Origin: Planctomycetota bacterium
Lineage (GTDB): Bacteria; Planctomycetota; Phycisphaerae; Tepidisphaerales; Tepidisphaeraceae
Reading direction: 5' to 3'
Assembly: GCA_023417885.1 (NCBI GenBank)
Contig: JAEZED010000137.1
Location: 1 to 64,000 of the forward strand
DNA: 64,000 nt
Positions 62,404 through 64,000 of this stretch are shown here, in pieces. The notes beneath the pieces are model-generated. The model worked only from the letters and a program-made list of their open reading frames with translations. It did not search any database and had not been told where the DNA came from. A program made the position numbers and the translations under genes. Every line of letters begins with the position of its first letter. The first letter of the stretch is position 1.

Positions 62404-63261
62404 CTACAGGGAGCTGCGCTCGAGATTGCGGAGGTGGGCGATGGCCTGCGGAATGGCCTCGTGCGCCCGGTGCGACTCGCGCGAAAGCTCCACGCAGACG
62501 AGGCGCGCAAAGCCGATCTCCGCCAGCGCCTTCAGCACCGAGCCGACGTCCATATCCCCTTGCCCGAACGGAAGATGCTCGTGGCGGCCCCGCTTCATGT
62601 CCTCGATGCTGACCGTGCCCAGCCACCCGCTCATCTCACGCACCGCCTCCGCCGGGTCGCGCTCCTGCGTCACGAGGCAATGCCCGGCGTCCAGCGCGAG
62701 GTAAAGCGCGTCGCCGTAACGCATGTCCGCGGCGAGGCGCTTCCAGTCGTCGATCGTCTCCACCAGCATCCCCGGCTCCGGCTCGAGCGCCACCTCCCGG
62801 GTCGGGCCGGCCTGGCCCCGGGCATACTCCGCCACTTCATGTACCCCTTCATGGAGCCATCGCCACGCCTCGGCCGCGTCGACGCCGGGGCCGACGACCC
62901 CCGCCCAGAAGCTCGTCGTCTCCCCGCCGCAGATGTTGCAGAGGTCGATGCATCGCTTCAGGAAGGCCACCCGCCGTGCCCGGCCTGCGGGGTCGGGGGA
63001 GACCAGCGTCGGCTCGTGCTTGCGGCGCGGATCGAGCAGGTAGCGGGCGCCGGTCTCGATCACGACGCCCAGGCCCAGCTCTCTCAGCCGGCGGGCCAGC
63101 GCCTCGGCACGCCGCTCGAACGCCGGGGCGAACGGATCGAAGTGATGCCAGTCGACCGTGAGCGCGACGCCGTCGTACCCGGCCTCGGCGATGAGAACGA
63201 GGGCGTCCTCCAGCCGGTGATTCGCACAGCCGTTGGTGTTGTAGGCATAGCGCAGCGCCAT
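62404..63261 (-). CDS. Sugar phosphate isomerase/epimerase-like TIM barrel protein
   Basis: A 285-residue AP-endonuclease-2-type barrel. ALVLIAEAGYDGVALTVDWHH starts the barrel, with VVIETGARYLLDP, VALEPEPGMLVETIDDW, YLALDAGHCLV and VSIEDMKRGRHEHLPFGQGDMD following. The Glu/Asp/His positions could form the usual metal site. The substrate is unknown. Such proteins act in polyol and cyclitol metabolism. The ROK-like gene upstream on the same strand (286-base gap) is compatible with sugar catabolism. Confidence 0.82.
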   Translation of the reverse strand: MALRYAYNTNGCANHRLEDALVLIAEAGYDGVALTVDWHHFDPFAPAFERRAEALARRLRELGLGVVIETGARYLLDPRRKHEPTLVSPDPAGRARRVAFLKRCIDLCNICGGETTSFWAGVVGPGVDAAEAWRWLHEGVHEVAEYARGQAGPTREVALEPEPGMLVETIDDWKRLAADMRYGDALYLALDAGHCLVTQERDPAEAVREMSGWLGTVSIEDMKRGRHEHLPFGQGDMDVGSVLKALAEIGFARLVCVELSRESHRAHEAIPQAIAHLRNLERSSL

Positions 63262-63504
63262 CTTGCCATTTGAAGCGGGCGCAGCTCGCTTGGCAAGGAT
63301 CGCGCCATGATCGAACGAATCGCGCAGCTTGCCGAGCTTCACACACCGGGACAGGTGAGAGCGCGAGGAGTCGTTTTCATCTTTGACCGGAAGCGAAACA
63401 TACCGCACGTTGTCTTTGCGGTTGCCGCCGCAGTCTTTCGCGGTTGCACCGCACGGACCTCTTGATCCCCCTGGTGCTGGGAGGGAGCAGAGGAGAGAAG
63501 GGGC

Positions 63505-63535
63505 CCCGGATCGTCCTCCCTGCGATCCGGGGCTT
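63505..63535. terminator. 11-bp hairpin downstream of the ROK-like gene
   Basis: GCCCCGGATCG (63505-63515) pairs with CGATCCGGGGC (63525-63535) across a 9-base loop. On the plus strand TTTCGCTT follows; on the minus strand a C/T tract follows. It lies just after the end of the ROK-like gene and probably ends that transcript. Apart from it, the 286-base gap (63262-63547) holds nothing I recognise. Confidence 0.5.
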
Positions 63536-63547
63536 TCGCTTGCGCAC

Positions 63548-64000
63548 TCACGTACCGGTCGCCGCCAGGCGTGCAGCGCCGCGGGCGGCGTGAAAGTCGT
63601 CGATGCCGAAGCCGAGGCGCCAACCACGCCGTGCCAGTGCCGTCAGGCGGTCGTTGACCCGCGCGGTCAGCACCGGCCCGAGGTGCGCGAGCCGGATGCC
63701 CACGCCGCCCAGCAGGGCGATCTCGTGCGGGCGGTAGAGGGCATGACAGACGCGCAGCGCGCGCACCAGGGCCCGCACGGCCGGTTCATCCGCCGTCAGC
63801 GATGCTGGGTCGCGCCCTGCCAGCGCCGCTGCACCGAGGTAGGCCTCCAGCGAACCGGCGCCTCCATCCGGCCCGACGGGCGGATCGTCGTCCAGCGAGA
63901 CATCCATCTGCCCGATGTGCCCCGGGGAGAGGCCGTTCACCTTCAGCGGCTCGCCGAGCGGGCGATCCGCGCTGAAGTCGAGCACGGCGGCGCCGACCCC
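63548..64000 (-). CDS. ROK-family-like protein, C-terminal part
   Basis: The reading frame runs off the right edge, so the first part is missing. The visible 150 residues begin GVGAAVLDFSADRPLG, the glycine-rich nucleotide-binding region of ROK proteins. NGLSPGHIGQMDV replaces the usual G-E-I-G-H block, and SLEAYLGAAAL follows where the zinc CxCGxxGC motif would lie; no cysteines are there. GGVGIRLAHLGPVLTARVNDRL is the ROK C-terminal helix region. It is probably a sugar kinase relative or ROK repressor. The missing zinc motif suggests a diverged member. Confidence 0.6.
   Translation of the reverse strand, partial: GVGAAVLDFSADRPLGEPLKVNGLSPGHIGQMDVSLDDDPPVGPDGGAGSLEAYLGAAALAGRDPASLTADEPAVRALVRALRVCHALYRPHEIALLGGVGIRLAHLGPVLTARVNDRLTALARRGWRLGFGIDDFHAARGAARLAATGT

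Overview
The window is high-GC bacterial chromosome, about two thirds G+C in most lines, densely packed with short intergenic gaps. Several features point to Planctomycetota, most likely a Phycisphaerae-type lineage (inference). They are an exported VWA/RTX protein with the LEPR-x-LL N-terminal motif, an ELWxSDGT-repeat protein with a PEP-CTERM-like tail, an ECF sigma factor overlapping a Ser/Thr kinase-TPR gene, a pilin-like protein of the type expanded in planctomycetes, and an FHA-PilB fusion. I found no rRNA, tRNA, CRISPR array, transposase or prophage. No gene-free stretch exceeds 300 bases.

Layout. 1-9.7 kb: the end of dxr, a long multi-PDZ rseP, an RnfC-like and an RnfD-like gene on either side of argF, a GT2 glycosyltransferase and two conserved proteins of unknown function. 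9.9-19.5 kb: a lipoprotein-like gene, a YihY/BrkB membrane protein, a large exported protein, a ferritin-like protein, pheA and a large unknown gene. 19.6-24 kb: the ELW-repeat/PEP-CTERM gene with a good promoter, facing clpB across two hairpins. 24-34.4 kb: metabolic and accessory genes (GT2-GtrA, Rieske, two GNATs, Gfo/Idh oxidoreductase, glycerate kinase, thioredoxin-like, membrane glycosyltransferase, phosphomannomutase), two tiny membrane ORFs and a frameshifted GxxExxY gene between decamer repeats. 34.5-43.3 kb: a surface-motility and signalling block (PilT-like ATPase, PilZ, HDOD-GGDEF, HD-GYP, VWA/RTX adhesin-like protein, FHA-PilB). 43.4-52.3 kb: metG, a zinc-ribbon gene, a ferric-reductase-like flavocytochrome with a small membrane ORF, a TlyA-like methyltransferase, two glycosyltransferases and an unusual deacylase-like/GATase fusion. 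A consensus parS site lies at 52338. 52.4-55.3 kb: a lower-GC four-gene operon (ten-cysteine exported protein, membrane-anchored exported protein, MauE/DoxX, pilin-like protein). 55.4-64 kb: mutL, an AhpD-like protein, the kinase/sigma pair, small membrane and coiled-coil proteins, a TIM-barrel epimerase and a truncated ROK-like gene.

The most interesting candidates are: (i) the MauE/Cys-rich/pilin-like operon, which looks like an uncharacterised exported-disulfide system; (ii) the orphan RnfC/RnfD-like pair; and (iii) three kinds of short-period intergenic arrays (7, about 8 and 10 bp), each occurring as inverted pairs that supply start codons or C-terminal codons to neighbouring genes. All functional assignments come from reading motifs by eye; no database search was possible.
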